A program made the position numbers and the translations under genes. Positions 53,068 to 64,000 of a stretch of 64,000 nucleotides of DNA are shown in pieces; position 1 is the first letter of the stretch; each line of letters opens with the position of its first letter. The notes below the pieces were generated by a model. That model searched no databases. It saw only the letters and a list, made by a program, of their open reading frames with translations, and was not told the origin of the DNA. This DNA is from Pseudomonas mosselii (lineage in GTDB: Bacteria; Pseudomonadota; Gammaproteobacteria; Pseudomonadales; Pseudomonadaceae): assembly GCF_003205295.1 (NCBI RefSeq), contig NZ_QJRP01000009.1, positions 1-64,000 of the forward strand, in the 5' to 3' direction.

Positions 53068-53817
53068 TCAGGCGGCCAGGGTGGCGCCGCCGTCGACCAC
53101 GATATCCTGCAGGGTCACGTGGCCGGCCTGCTCGCAGGCCAGGAACAGCACCACATTGGCGATGTCGTCGGGCGTGGCGATCTTGCCCAGCGGCACGCCG
53201 AGCTTGAACTGCCCGGGCAGGCCGTCGACCAGCTGGCGCTCGAGCGCCGGGTCGCCGAGCATGCCGGCGAGCATCGGCGTGCGCGTCGAGCCCGGCGAGA
53301 CCACGTTGCAGCGCACGCCATAGGGCGCCAGTTCCAGGCCCACGCAGTGGCTCAGGCTCACCAGTGCGGCCTTGGAGGCGCAGTAGGCGGCCATGTTCAG
53401 GCGGGGTACATGGGCGGCGTTGGAGGCGACGTTGACGATGGCGCCGCGGCGCTGGCGGCGGAACACCGGGGTCCACTGGCGCATCAGGTAGAACGGCGCG
53501 CTGACATTGACATCCAGGCAGCGCTGCCAGTCCTCCCAGGACACCTCGTCGCTGCGCCCCAGGCGCAGCACGCCGGCGACATTGACCAGTACGTCCAGAT
53601 ACTGTGCCTGCTCCTTGAGGCGGTCGCAGACCCGCTGTACGTCGGCCGGATCGGTGAGGTCGACATGCAGCAGCGGGAACGGCACCTCGGCCTCCTCGCA
53701 GTCCAGGCCGATGACCTCGGCGCCTTCGTCGAGAAACTGCTGCGCCACGCAGCGGCCGATGCCACTGGCGGCACCGGTGACCAGCACGCGCCGGCCGGTG
53801 AAACGGGCCATGGCCAT
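53068..53817 (-). CDS. entA: 2,3-Dihydro-2,3-dihydroxybenzoate dehydrogenase
   Basis: This 249-residue short-chain dehydrogenase has the NAD motif VTGAASGIGRCVAQQFLDEG, NVAGVLRLG, catalytic Ser in VNVASNAAH and YCASK (Tyr, Lys). It oxidises the dihydrodiol to 2,3-dihydroxybenzoate, the catechol cap of the siderophore. MAMARFTG starts at 53817, overlapping the isochorismatase stop by one base (TGATG); the second ATG two codons later is possible. It is the last of the four DHB genes. Confidence 0.93.
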   Translation of the reverse strand: MAMARFTGRRVLVTGAASGIGRCVAQQFLDEGAEVIGLDCEEAEVPFPLLHVDLTDPADVQRVCDRLKEQAQYLDVLVNVAGVLRLGRSDEVSWEDWQRCLDVNVSAPFYLMRQWTPVFRRQRRGAIVNVASNAAHVPRLNMAAYCASKAALVSLSHCVGLELAPYGVRCNVVSPGSTRTPMLAGMLGDPALERQLVDGLPGQFKLGVPLGKIATPDDIANVVLFLACEQAGHVTLQDIVVDGGATLAA

Positions 53818-54683
53818 CAGGCGGCACCCCGCGCTTGCACCAGCGACCACCAGCCGTCCAGGGTCGGTGCGTTGGCCAGTTCCTCGAAGCTGACGGCGAT
53901 GCCGCGCTGCTTGAGCTCGGCGGCCAGCTTCATCACCTGCAGCGAGTCCAGCCCGTAGAAGATCAGGCTTTCCTGCGGGTCGAGGTCGCTGTCGTCCTCG
54001 ATCATCTGGCGCACCCGGCCGTGCAGCCAGTCGCGGGTGGTTTCGCCCGCGGGCTGGGTCAGCAGGGTGGCGGTGTCGGTGACATGGCCGCAGCGGGTGG
54101 CCACGTACTTCAGGGCCAGGCGGTGCTCCTCCTCGGAGAAGTCGGCCACCGCATCGCCCACCAGGAAGGCCTGGATATCGTTCATGAAGGCGTCGGCGGC
54201 GGTGATCATGCAGCCGATATGGGCGTACACGCCGCCGATCAGCAACTGGTCGCGCCGCCAGTCGCGCATGCGCTCGAGCAGGTCGGAGCGCTGGAAGGCG
54301 CTGTAGCGCCACTTGGTCAGCACGGTATCGCCCGGCTGCGGCGCCAGGGCGTCGATGATCGGTTGCTGCTCGGGGCTGGCCGCCGGCAGGCCCGGGCCCC
54401 ACATGGCGTTGAGCAGGGCGCGGTCCTCGGGCGGCTGTTCATGGGGCTGGGCGGTGTAGACCACCGGGATGCCCTGCTCGCGGGCCCACTGGATCAGCCG
54501 CGACAGGTTGTCCACCAGGGCGGTGAGCAGGGCGCCGTCGGGCTGGTAGAAACGCAGGAAGTAGCGCTGCATGTCGTGGATCAGCAGCACGGCGCGGGCC
54601 GGGTCGGGCTGCCACTGGGTCTTGTTGGCCGGGTAGCTGGCCCGCTGTGGCATGGCATAGTCGTGGATGGTTGGAATGGTCAT
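53817..54683 (-). CDS. entB: Isochorismatase with aryl carrier domain
   Basis: This 288-residue bifunctional protein has an N-terminal isochorismatase domain (AVLLIHDMQRYFLRFY, LTKWRYSAFQRSDLLE, GGVYAHIGCMITAADAF), which removes pyruvate from isochorismate, and a C-terminal aryl carrier domain (SLIFYGLDSLQVMKLAAEL) whose Ser in LDSLQ takes phosphopantetheine. The loaded 2,3-dihydroxybenzoyl group is passed to the NRPS. The carrier site is intact, in contrast to the degenerate one in the NRPS at 57612. Confidence 0.95.
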   Translation of the reverse strand: MTIPTIHDYAMPQRASYPANKTQWQPDPARAVLLIHDMQRYFLRFYQPDGALLTALVDNLSRLIQWAREQGIPVVYTAQPHEQPPEDRALLNAMWGPGLPAASPEQQPIIDALAPQPGDTVLTKWRYSAFQRSDLLERMRDWRRDQLLIGGVYAHIGCMITAADAFMNDIQAFLVGDAVADFSEEEHRLALKYVATRCGHVTDTATLLTQPAGETTRDWLHGRVRQMIEDDSDLDPQESLIFYGLDSLQVMKLAAELKQRGIAVSFEELANAPTLDGWWSLVQARGAA

Positions 54684-54700
54684 GTCGGGTCCTTGGACGG

Positions 54701-56302
<1,602 letters not shown>

Positions 56303-56328
56303 GAAGGTCTCGGAAAACGGATTTGAGG

Positions 56329-57501
56329 TCAATGGTCCAGGCCGCAGGCACGCAGCATGGTGCCGAGCTTGGTCTGCACTTCGTTCCATTCGGTATCGGG
56401 GCTGGAGGCCTCGACGATGCCGGCGCCGGCGAACAGGCGCACGCGCTGGCCGTTGAAGGTGCCGCAGCGGATGGTCACTACCCACTCGCCGTTACCCTGG
56501 GCGTCGCACCAACCGACCATGCCGGTGAACAGGCCGCGCTCGAAGGGCTCGACAAAACGGATCAACTGGCGTGCCCGCTCGGTGGGATAGCCGCACACGG
56601 CGGGAGTCGGGTGCAGGCGGCAGGCCAGTTGCAGGGCGTCGATATCGGCCGTGGCCAGTTCGCCCTCGATGCGGGTGGACAGGTGCCACAGCGCGGCGGT
56701 GCTGATCAGCGACGGTCGCTCGGGAACCTGCAAGCGGCTGCACAGTTCGCCGACGCGCTGGGCGATGTCCTCGGTGACCAGACGGTGCTCGTAGTGGTCC
56801 TTCTCCGACGCCGCCAGCCATTGCGCATTGGCGCGGTCGGCCTCGGGGTCGGCCATGCGCCGCACGGAGCCGGCCAGCGGGTTGCTGACGAACGCCGTGC
56901 CTTGCTTGTGCACCAGCAGCTCCGGGCTCACACCCAGCAGGGTGGCGCCATCGGCCAGGGGCACGCGGAAGTGGTAGCCCTCGCGGTTCAGTGCTTTCAG
57001 GTTGGCCTGCACCTGTGCCGGGTCCACGGGTGCGGCAAAGTGCAGTTCACGCTGCACCGAGAGCACGGCCTTGCGCACATCGCTGTGCTGGAAGTTGACG
57101 ATGGCGTGGCGCACGGCGCGCTTGAAGCCGTGTTCGTCGGGGATGTTGGCCTGGCTGAGCAACGCCGGCAGTGCGCCGGCCTGGGCGGGAGCCGCGGTGC
57201 GCGCCTGCCAGGCATAGGCCTGGGGGACGTACAGGCTGCAAGCCTGGGTGGTGTCGAAGGGGATGGCGCCGACCACGATGGGGTTGTCCTGCCCCGCCTG
57301 GCGGGCGCGTTCGAAGGCCTGGTCGATGCTGCGCCGCAGTGCGCCGCCGGCCAGATGGCTTCCTTGCGCCGGGGTGTCGATACGCTCGCGCAGACCGCTG
57401 ACGCTCAGTTCGCGGTCGCCGGATGTGAATGAAAAGCTCGAGTCCTCTTGGATGAGCGGCACGGTGTCCCTGTCTTGCAAACGCAGGGTGCCTGTCTTCA
57501 T
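56329..57501 (-). CDS. entC: Isochorismate synthase
   Basis: This 390-residue chorismate-using enzyme starts [20 protein letters not shown]. It has [55 protein letters not shown] and [23 protein letters not shown] [17 protein letters not shown]. It converts chorismate to isochorismate, the first step of DHB synthesis. AGGAGGCT precedes the start. It heads the entCEBA-hdc unit and faces the NRPS across a candidate Fur-controlled promoter region. Confidence 0.94.
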   Translation of the reverse strand: MKTGTLRLQDRDTVPLIQEDSSFSFTSGDRELSVSGLRERIDTPAQGSHLAGGALRRSIDQAFERARQAGQDNPIVVGAIPFDTTQACSLYVPQAYAWQARTAAPAQAGALPALLSQANIPDEHGFKRAVRHAIVNFQHSDVRKAVLSVQRELHFAAPVDPAQVQANLKALNREGYHFRVPLADGATLLGVSPELLVHKQGTAFVSNPLAGSVRRMADPEADRANAQWLAASEKDHYEHRLVTEDIAQRVGELCSRLQVPERPSLISTAALWHLSTRIEGELATADIDALQLACRLHPTPAVCGYPTERARQLIRFVEPFERGLFTGMVGWCDAQGNGEWVVTIRCGTFNGQRVRLFAGAGIVEASSPDTEWNEVQTKLGTMLRACGLDH

Positions 57502-57540
57502 GGGTAGCCTCCTTGGCGGTGGGTGAGAAAGAAAACCTTG

Positions 57541-57560
57541 AAATATAATCATTCTCGTTA
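57541..57560. promoter_or_regulatory. Candidate Fur box in the divergent entC/NRPS promoter
   Basis: AAATATAATCATTCTCGTTA, read on the minus strand, contains GAGAATGATTAT, a 9/12 match to the two leading Fur hexamers GATAAT-GATAAT. It is the most AT-rich part of the 110-base gap between the divergent genes, the expected place for iron repression. This was a visual match only. Confidence 0.5.
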
Positions 57561-57611
57561 GTAAATATGAGGACGCGAAACACATGGATTTGTCAACCAC
57601 GCGGGTAAGCG

Positions 57612-60600
57612 ATGAGAGAGTTAACTTCGATGCAGGCCGCCTGTTGGATCGGGCGGGATGCACATGCGGCACTGGGTGGCGTCAGCGCTCACCTGTATGC
57701 CGAGTTCGATGGCCAGGCCATCGATGTGGCGCGCCTGACGGGCGCACTTGAGGGGCTGTACCGGGCGCATTCGATGCTCAGGCTGCGCATCGACGGGCAG
57801 GGGCGGCAGACCATCGACGAGGCGCTGTGCGCCCAGCTGGAGCTGGAGGATTTCAGCCACCTGGACGGGCCGGCGGTGGAGCGGCGCCTGCTGGAGAAAC
57901 GTCACCAGTGGAGCCACCAGCGCCTGGACCTGAATGCCGGCCAGGGCGCACGCTTCGGCCTCAGCCTGCTGCCGGGCGATGCCAGCCGGCTGCATGTGGA
58001 CACCGACATGATCGCGGTGGACCCGTCGAGCTTCCGGGTGCTGATGGAAGACCTGGCCCGGCTGTACGACACCCCTGGAACCGTGCTGCCGACCACGCCG
58101 AGCTACTTCGACTGGCTGGACCAGGTGCGTGCCGATGCCGACCTGCACGCCGCCCGCAGCCGCGACCGCGGCTGGTGGCGAGCACGCCTGGCGCAGATCG
58201 CCCCGGCGCCCTCGTTGCCCTTGCTTGCGCCAGGGCCGGCGCGCAGCGAGCGCCTTGCCGCCCGGCTCGAACGTGCCCAGTACCGCGCCTTGCAACAGGC
58301 GGCGCGGGCGCAGCGGATCACCTCGTCGGCGTTGATGCTCGGGCTGTTCGCCACCGCCCTGGGTGAACACACCGGGGACCGCCGCCTGCGCCTGAACGTA
58401 CCGGTGTTCTGGCGCGAGCCGGTGCTGGAGCCGGTGCAACGGATCGTCGGCGAGTTCGCCAACCTGGTGCTGGTCGATGTCGACTTCACCGGCGTCACCA
58501 GCCTTGCCGCGCTGTGCCAGGACCTGCACCGGCAATTGGTCGAGCGCCTGGCGCACAGCGCCTATCCGGGCGTGGACCTGATGCGCGACCTGTCGCGCCA
58601 TCACGGCACGCCGCAACTGGCCCCGGTGGTGTTCACCGCAGGGCTGGACCTGCCCGGTGGCGAGCTGTTCTCCGAGCGCGTGGGCCGGGTGTTCGGGCCG
58701 ATGGACTGGGTGATCTCCCAAGGTCCGCAGGTGGCACTGGACGCGCAGGTGGCCCAGGTCGATGGCGGCCTGCTGGTCAACTGGGATGTGCGCCTGGACG
58801 CACTGCCGGCGGATTGGGTCCAGACGCTGTTCGAGCGCTTCATCGCCTTGGCCGTGGCGGTGGCCGCCGACTCCGGCGCTCTGCACCAGCCATTGGCGAT
58901 CGAGGCCAGCCGGGATCGCCCTTTGAACGCCCTGCAGCAGGCCTACCTGCTGGGGCGTGGCGAGCATCTGCCGCTGGGCGGCGTGGCCATGCAGGAGTTT
59001 CGCGAGTATCGCGGGCGCATGGACCTGGCGCTGCTGCGCAGCCGCCTTACGGACATGGTGCGCCGCCACGACAGCCTGCGCACCCGCATCGACGCCCAGG
59101 CGCTGACCCAGTCGGTAAGCGACCAGGTGCAGGTCAACCTGGAGGTGATCGACCTGCACGCCTTGACGGCCGAGCAGGCCCAGGCACAGCTCGACGTTCG
59201 TCGTGAGGTCTACGCCCATGCGCTGTCCGACCTTGCCGGGCCGCCCTGGAATGTTACCGCCTTCCAGCTGCCGCAGGGCGAGCTGGTGGTGTTCGTGCGC
59301 TTCGATGCGCTGATCCTCGATGGACGCTCCATCGCTACCCTGATGGTCGAACTGTTCGACGGGCACTGCCAGCCGCTGACCGCCAGCGAGCCGACGGCGG
59401 CTGTTAACGACCAAAGCGAGGTGCGCAAAGCCGATGCCGAGTATTGGAAGTCAAAGCTGGCAGAGGTTGATGGCGCGCCACGGCTACCGTGGCGCTGCGC
59501 TCTGGACAAGGTCGGCGTGGCCCGGTACGCACGCCAGCGTCAGGTGATCCCGGCCCCGGCGTTCAAGGCGCTGAGCCGCGCCGGTGCGCGCGAGGGGCTG
59601 TTCAAGAACTCGACGATCATGGCCGTGGTACTGGAAGTGCTCGGCCACTGGCTCGATGAGGGCAGCCTGTGCGTGGCGGTGCCGGTGGCGCCGCCCCAGG
59701 ACGGCGCGTTCGCCAACCGTTCCAGCTTTATCGCCCTCGATTGGCAACGCAGCCTGCCCACGCTCGCCGAGCGCGCCAAGCGTCTGCAGGCCGATGTGCT
59801 GGAGGGCCTGCAGCACCTGGCATTCTCCGGCGTGGACCTGGCCCGCCTGCTGTACGACAGCAACGGCCCGGGCCCGGTACTGCCGGTGGTGTTGACCAAT
59901 GGCCTGTCCTGGCCGGTGGGCGCGGTCGATGGCCCGATGACCTTGCGCACGGGCCTGACCCAGACGCCCCAGGTGGCCATGGACATCCGCTTCTGCAACA
60001 CCGCCGAGGGAGGCCTGGTGTTCGAGATCGACTATGCCTGCGAAGCGGTCGATGGCCGTTGGGTCGTACAGTTGCTCGCGGCTTTTGGCCAGGCGGTGGC
60101 ACAACTGGCCGGGCAGGCCACGTTCGAAGTCCAGGCACGGCAGTTCATCGACCTTGGCCACTACCGCCTGAACAGCAGCGAGGCGCGGGCCGAACCTGTC
60201 GATTTCCTCGGGCGTATCGCCCACAACCTGTTCGGCCCGGACAATGGACGCATCGCCTTGTTGCACGGTGAGCGGCGGATCAGCTACGCCGAACTGGGCG
60301 AGGGCGTCGCCCGCATCGCCCAGGCTTTCAAGGCCCGGGGCCTGCGCCCTGGCCAGGTAGTCGCGATCTGTCTGCCACGTGGCCCCGAGCACACCATGAC
60401 GACCCTGGCCTGCGCCCTGGGCGGGCTGGTCTGGGTGCCGATCGACGCGGCGGCGCCCGAGGAGCGCCTGCGCTACCTGCTGGACAACTGCCAGCCCGCG
60501 CTGGTGGTCGACGCAGTCGGTCCACTGCTGGCGAGTCCGCCGGCAGCCCTGGACCTGACTGGCCTGGCGGCCTTGTCGGCCAGCAGCGCGCCGGCCTACT

Positions 60601-61916
60601 ACCTCTACACCTCCGGTACCACCGGCAAGCCCAAGTGCGTGGTGCTGAACAACCGCGCCACGGCCAACGTCATCGGCAGCACCCTGGCGCAGTGGCAGGT
60701 CAGTCGCAATGACGTGTTCATCTCGGTGACCCCGCTGCACCACGACATGTCGGTGTTCGACGTGCTCGGCAGCCTCTGCGCCGGGGCGGCGCTGGTGTTG
60801 CCCGAGCCCGGCGAGGAGAAGGACGCGCTGCGCTGGAACCAGCTGGTCAGGCAGCACGGCGTGAGCCTGTGGTGCTCGGTACCGGCCATTCTCGAAATGC
60901 TCCTGGCCTGCCGCCAGGGCGACGGACTGAACAGCCTGCGCCTGCTGGCCCAGGGCGGCGACTACATCAAGCCGGCGGTGATCGCCGAGCTGCGCGAGCA
61001 GTTGCCAGCGGCGCGGCTGGTGTCCCTTGGCGGGCCGACCGAGACCACCATCTGGAGCATCTGGCACGAGATCGGCGACCAGGACCTGGCCAAGGTGCCT
61101 TACGGCCGGCCACTGCCGGGCAACCGCTACTGGCTGCTGGACGAGCACGGCGAGCATTGCCCGCAGGGCGTCGCCGGGCGTATCCACACCAGTGGCGTGG
61201 GCCTGGCCCTAGGCTACCTGCAGGAGAGCGAGCTGGTGCAGAACGACTTCGTCAGCGTGCTCGACGAGCACGGCGCGCCGGTGCGTGCCTTCCGTACCGG
61301 CGACCGTGGCCGCTATCGCGAGGACGGCGTGCTGCTGTTCGACAGCCGGGTCAATGGCTATGTAAAGGTGCGCGGCGTGCGCGTGTCGCTGCCGGACATC
61401 GAGATCGAGCTGATCCGCCACCCGGCGGTGCAGCAGGTGCTGGTGGTGGACTACGGCGACACGCAACAGGGCGAGGCCTGCATCGGCGCGCTCTATGTGC
61501 GGCGCAACGGCGCGCCGCCCGGCGCCGTGGCGCTACGCGAGCATGCCCGGGCGCTGCTGGCGCAGTCCCACGTGCCCACGCGCTTCGTCGAGGTGGCCGA
61601 GTTGCCGTTGACGGCCAACGGCAAGCCGGACCGCCGCCGCGCCCGCACGTTGCTGGAAGGCGAAACCGAGCAGGCACCGGCACCGACGCCCAGTGATCCA
61701 AAGCGTTGCGCCCAGGTGCTGGCGATCTACCTGCAGGTGCTCGGCGCCACGCAACCGGCCCGGGATTTCCTCGCCATGGGCCTGCGGCCGCAGCACCTCA
61801 AACCCCTGGCCGCACGCCTGGGCGAGGCCTTCGCGGTGCGCCTGTCGCCCGCACAGTTGCTGGCGTGCCGCACGGTCGAAGACGTCGAGCGCCTGCTTGC
61901 CGCCACGCCTGCCTGA
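57612..61916 (+). CDS. Siderophore NRPS, Cy-Cy-A with degenerate carrier domain
   Basis: This 1434-residue non-ribosomal peptide synthetase has two cyclisation domains (about residues 1-420 and 430-840), each with DxxxxDxxS: D132-D137-S140 (DMIAVDPSS) and D565-D570-S573 (DALILDGRS). An adenylation domain follows (850-1340): [13 protein letters not shown] from Tyr999, [46 protein letters not shown]. The A-domain pattern is of the Cys/Ser/Thr heterocycle class; the residue is not assignable. The last 70 residues look like a carrier domain, but its Ser is replaced ([10 protein letters not shown], Pro1393). The start is either 57612 or MQAACW at 57630. Confidence 0.92.
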   Translation: MRELTSMQAACWIGRDAHAALGGVSAHLYAEFDGQAIDVARLTGALEGLYRAHSMLRLRIDGQGRQTIDEALCAQLELEDFSHLDGPAVERRLLEKRHQWSHQRLDLNAGQGARFGLSLLPGDASRLHVDTDMIAVDPSSFRVLMEDLARLYDTPGTVLPTTPSYFDWLDQVRADADLHAARSRDRGWWRARLAQIAPAPSLPLLAPGPARSERLAARLERAQYRALQQAARAQRITSSALMLGLFATALGEHTGDRRLRLNVPVFWREPVLEPVQRIVGEFANLVLVDVDFTGVTSLAALCQDLHRQLVERLAHSAYPGVDLMRDLSRHHGTPQLAPVVFTAGLDLPGGELFSERVGRVFGPMDWVISQGPQVALDAQVAQVDGGLLVNWDVRLDALPADWVQTLFERFIALAVAVAADSGALHQPLAIEASRDRPLNALQQAYLLGRGEHLPLGGVAMQEFREYRGRMDLALLRSRLTDMVRRHDSLRTRIDAQALTQSVSDQVQVNLEVIDLHALTAEQAQAQLDVRREVYAHALSDLAGPPWNVTAFQLPQGELVVFVRFDALILDGRSIATLMVELFDGHCQPLTASEPTAAVNDQSEVRKADAEYWKSKLAEVDGAPRLPWRCALDKVGVARYARQRQVIPAPAFKALSRAGAREGLFKNSTIMAVVLEVLGHWLDEGSLCVAVPVAPPQDGAFANRSSFIALDWQRSLPTLAERAKRLQADVLEGLQHLAFSGVDLARLLYDSNGPGPVLPVVLTNGLSWPVGAVDGPMTLRTGLTQTPQVAMDIRFCNTAEGGLVFEIDYACEAVDGRWVVQLLAAFGQAVAQLAGQATFEVQARQFIDLGHYRLNSSEARAEPVDFLGRIAHNLFGPDNGRIALLHGERRISYAELGEGVARIAQAFKARGLRPGQVVAICLPRGPEHTMTTLACALGGLVWVPIDAAAPEERLRYLLDNCQPALVVDAVGPLLASPPAALDLTGLAALSASSAPAYYLYTSGTTGKPKCVVLNNRATANVIGSTLAQWQVSRNDVFISVTPLHHDMSVFDVLGSLCAGAALVLPEPGEEKDALRWNQLVRQHGVSLWCSVPAILEMLLACRQGDGLNSLRLLAQGGDYIKPAVIAELREQLPAARLVSLGGPTETTIWSIWHEIGDQDLAKVPYGRPLPGNRYWLLDEHGEHCPQGVAGRIHTSGVGLALGYLQESELVQNDFVSVLDEHGAPVRAFRTGDRGRYREDGVLLFDSRVNGYVKVRGVRVSLPDIEIELIRHPAVQQVLVVDYGDTQQGEACIGALYVRRNGAPPGAVALREHARALLAQSHVPTRFVEVAELPLTANGKPDRRRARTLLEGETEQAPAPTPSDPKRCAQVLAIYLQVLGATQPARDFLAMGLRPQHLKPLAARLGEAFAVRLSPAQLLACRTVEDVERLLAATPA

Positions 61917-61924
61917 ATCAACCG

Positions 61925-61943
61925 CCCTGGGCCCGGCCCAGGG
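61925..61943 (+). other. GC-rich palindrome between NRPS and hydroxylase genes
   Basis: CCCTGGGCC and GGCCCAGGG are adjacent (one-base centre), eight bases after the NRPS stop. A T-run (61956-61960) lies 12 bases beyond, too far for a typical terminator. Partial attenuation within the operon is possible. Confidence 0.4.
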
Positions 61944-61977
61944 CGCCATCCGTAGTTTTTGGGAAATCATCGAGCAT

Positions 61978-63297
61978 ATGGACATAGCAACCGTAGACAT
62001 CGCCGGCATCGGCGTCGGACCGTTCAACCTGGGCCTGGCCGCGCTGCTGTCGCGCCACCCGGACCTGCGCTGCGCGTTCCTCGAGCGCAAGGCGGAATTC
62101 CGCTGGCACGAGGGGCTGCTGCTGCCGGGCACCACCTTGCAGGTGCCATTCCTCGCAGACCTGGTGACCCTGGCCGACCCGTGCCACCCGTTGAGCTACC
62201 TCAACTACCTGCACCAGCACGACCGGTTGTTCCAGTTCTACTACTACGACCACTTCCAGGTGCCCCGGCGCGAATACGATCACTATTGCCGCTGGGCCGC
62301 GCGCCAGCTGCCGGCCTGTCACTTCGGCGAGGAGGTCACCGGGGTGCGCTACGATGGCGGCAGCGAGCGCTTCGTCATCGACAGTGTGTCGGTGTCGGGC
62401 CTGGAGCGACGCTACAGCAGCCGCGACCTGGCCATCGGCCTCGGCACCCGGCCGTGGCTGCCGGCCTGGGCGCGTACCCGCAGCCAGGCGCCGGTGCTGC
62501 ACTCGGCGGAGTTCGGCAAGCGCCAGGGCGAACTGGAGCAGTGCCGACGGGTGGTGGTGGTCGGCTCCGGGCAGAGCGCGGCGGAGTGCGTGCTGGCCCT
62601 GTTCAATGCGTTGACGCCGGAGCAGGTGGAGGCGGGGGCGTCGATCCACTGGATTACTCGGTCGGGGGGCTTCCATCCCATGGAGTACTCCAAGCTTGGC
62701 CAGGAGTGCTTCACCCCGGCCTACATGAACTACTTCCACACCCTGGACCGCGACAAGCGCCGCGAGATCGTCGCGGAGCAGGGCCTGCTGTACAAGGGCA
62801 TCAGCTTCTCCACCATCGGCGCGATCTACGACCTGATCTACGAGCGTTCCATCGGCGGGCGCGAGCCGGGGCTGACGTTGCTGTCCAGTTGCGAGGTGGA
62901 GACGGTCGAGGACCTGGCCTCGGCGGGCCTGCGCATGAGTTTCCGCCACCGCCAGCTGGACCAGCGTGCGACGCTGGAAACCGACGCGATCGTCGCGGCG
63001 ACCGGCTATGCCCATGCCTGGCCGCAGTGGTTCGAGCAGCTCAAGGGCACGGTGCTGGCCACCGACGCGCACGGTGACTGCATCGTCGGTGAGGATTTCA
63101 CCGCACAGCGTTGCGATGGCGGCAGTGGCCGGGTGTTCGTGCAGAACGCGGAGATCTTCCAGCATGGCGTCGGCTCGCCGGACCTGGGGCTGGGGCCGGT
63201 GCGCAATGCGGTGATCCTCAATCAGTTGCTGGGCAGGGCGCAGTATCGGGTGCCGCAGCGGTCGTCGTTCCAGCTGTACGGGTTGCCGCAGGACTGA
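61978..63297 (+). CDS. N-hydroxylating flavin monooxygenase (histamine/ornithine type)
   Basis: This 439-residue enzyme hydroxylates a primary amine with FAD and NADPH. It shows the FAD motif DIAGIGVGPFNLGLAALLS, NADPH motif VVVVGSGQSAAECVLALFNA, DAIVAATGYAHAWPQW and the C-terminal QNAEIFQHGVGSPDLGLGPV. It belongs to the lysine/ornithine N-monooxygenase family; as hdc is in the locus the substrate is most likely histamine, giving N-hydroxyhistamine. It is 61 bases after the NRPS on the same strand with a weak ribosome site. Confidence 0.92.
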   Translation: MDIATVDIAGIGVGPFNLGLAALLSRHPDLRCAFLERKAEFRWHEGLLLPGTTLQVPFLADLVTLADPCHPLSYLNYLHQHDRLFQFYYYDHFQVPRREYDHYCRWAARQLPACHFGEEVTGVRYDGGSERFVIDSVSVSGLERRYSSRDLAIGLGTRPWLPAWARTRSQAPVLHSAEFGKRQGELEQCRRVVVVGSGQSAAECVLALFNALTPEQVEAGASIHWITRSGGFHPMEYSKLGQECFTPAYMNYFHTLDRDKRREIVAEQGLLYKGISFSTIGAIYDLIYERSIGGREPGLTLLSSCEVETVEDLASAGLRMSFRHRQLDQRATLETDAIVAATGYAHAWPQWFEQLKGTVLATDAHGDCIVGEDFTAQRCDGGSGRVFVQNAEIFQHGVGSPDLGLGPVRNAVILNQLLGRAQYRVPQRSSFQLYGLPQD

Positions 63298-63326
63298 GCC
63301 ATGGGGCTGCTTGCAACTCTGTTCCG

Positions 63327-63441
63327 TGTGGGAGCGGCCTTGCGTCGCGAAAGGGTCGCGTAGCGGCCCCTGATTTCGAGCCACCATGGAAATTGCAGGG
63401 GCTGCTGCGCAGCCCTTTCGCGACGCAAGGCCGCTCCCACA
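63327..63441. repeat. REP inverted pair in the siderophore locus
   Basis: The arms 63327-63354 and 63414-63441 are 28-base complements (TGTGGGAGCGGCCTTGCGTC...), with GGGGCTGCTGCGCAGCCC just before arm 2. It lies between the convergent hydroxylase and second NRPS genes. Confidence 0.9.
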
Positions 63442-63473
63442 GGGACTAAATAAATCAATGAGTCTTGAGAACG

Positions 63474-63510
63474 GCCTTGTGCCGCGAAAGGGGCGCAAAG
63501 CGCCCCCAGG
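63474..63510. repeat. Half REP unit
   Basis: GCCTTGTGCCGCGAAAGG followed by GGCGCAAAGCGCCCCC forms a small stem. It ends three bases before the stop of the minus-strand NRPS gene and may serve as its terminator. Confidence 0.6.
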
Positions 63511-63513
63511 GTG

Positions 63514-64000
63514 CTACAACAGCACGTCGCCCAGCGCCCGCCGGCCGGCATCCACCTCGGCAAATACTGCGAACGCCGCCGAAATCATCGCGCACAGGCG
63601 CTCGACCTGGACGGCGCTGTAGCGATCACTGCGGTAGGTAACCACCAGCCGCAGCGAGCGCTGGCCGTCGAACACATCCTCCATGATCTCGAACTGCAGG
63701 CCGAACATCGATTCGCTCTTGTCCGGGTCGATCTGCTTGTAGCGGATCGCCTGGCCCTCGGGCGTGCGCAGGGCGCCATTGAGGGCGTTGTTGGCGTGGA
63801 TCTGCACGTACACATCGAACATCAGACCCTCGGCGGGCGTCATGCCCAGTGCCTGCTGGATGGTCTCCATGGGCACGTCGGCATAGGCCATCGAGTCGTT
63901 GATCATTCGCGTCACATCGCCCAGCAGGTCGCTCAGCGACTGTTCCGGGGCGAACTGCACGCGGTGGGCGACCATGGTGGTGAAGTAGCCGACGGTGTCG
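63514..64000 (-). CDS. NRPS terminal condensation domain, C-terminal part (continues off the window)
   Basis: The visible 161 residues are the end of a condensation domain: DTVGYFTTMVAHRVQF (the C5-like GYFT motif) at the window edge, then ADVPMETIQQALG and a terminal ALGDVLL. Neither a carrier nor a thioesterase follows, so the protein ends in a condensation domain. In anguibactin/acinetobactin-type assembly lines such a terminal domain releases the product by joining it to N-hydroxyhistamine. The gene continues upstream beyond 64000. Confidence 0.85.
   Translation of the reverse strand, partial: DTVGYFTTMVAHRVQFAPEQSLSDLLGDVTRMINDSMAYADVPMETIQQALGMTPAEGLMFDVYVQIHANNALNGALRTPEGQAIRYKQIDPDKSESMFGLQFEIMEDVFDGQRSLRLVVTYRSDRYSAVQVERLCAMISAAFAVFAEVDAGRRALGDVLL

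Overview
The window reads as the chromosome of a Pseudomonas of the P. putida/P. entomophila type. The DNA is GC-rich, genes are tightly packed, Shine-Dalgarno sites are clear, and P. putida-style REP inverted pairs (GTGGGAGCGG... arms) recur throughout. The gene sets are also typical of the genus: a full phenylacetate (paa) regulon with the phaJ/phaK-type permease and porin, a LysR/thiol dioxygenase/rhodanese block, and a histamine/catechol siderophore locus.

Layout. 1-716 holds the end of an IS3-family element, a long inverted repeat and other repeats but no convincing gene. 717-4104 (minus) carries a small exported protein and a ybhP-clsB-ybhN-like envelope lipid operon. 4340-7127 is a run of very small hydrophilic proteins (KGG repeats, acidic peptides) around an iron-permease-like membrane protein and an orphan ClpP-like protein. 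7240-9593 is a divergent LuxR-type regulator and hybrid sensor kinase, followed by a small lipoprotein.

10102-27552 is the phenylacetyl-CoA pathway. One minus-strand unit, paaFGHIJK, ends in a clear terminator. A second, paaABCDE-DUF485-permease-porin-paaZ, starts from a recognisable promoter. paaY-paaX are divergent. PaaK makes phenylacetyl-CoA, PaaABCDE epoxidise it, PaaG isomerises the epoxide to the oxepin, PaaZ opens and oxidises the ring, and PaaF/H/J carry out beta-oxidation to acetyl- and succinyl-CoA. An AAGCGATAC box occurs in all three control regions and may be the PaaX target.

27945-36840 is a sulfur-compound block: a four-domain rhodanese, a 3-mercaptopropionate/cysteine dioxygenase and a LysR regulator, then a plus-strand operon with a sulfonate-type ABC permease and ATPase, an SfnB-like flavoprotein, a D-2-hydroxyacid dehydrogenase, a class II aldolase and a Tat-exported binding protein. 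37048-44353 holds an exported dipeptidase, a Tat-type FAD amine oxidase, an exported RidA, a TonB-dependent receptor and a binding protein whose signal-peptide region contains a REP pair.

44588-49061 is the most notable part: an Fe(II)/2-oxoglutarate oxygenase, a protein that matches the tRNA-dependent cyclodipeptide synthase family (XYP type) at the catalytic positions, a DHA2 efflux pump and an FMN monooxygenase. This resembles a very small, bicyclomycin-like diketopiperazine pathway. 49194-64000 is an acinetobactin/anguibactin-like siderophore locus: EntC/E/B/A-type 2,3-dihydroxybenzoate synthesis and activation, histidine decarboxylase, a Cy-Cy-A NRPS with a degenerate carrier domain, a histamine-type N-hydroxylase, the end of a second NRPS running off the window, and an unexpected desaturase plus acetyltransferase-fold pair.
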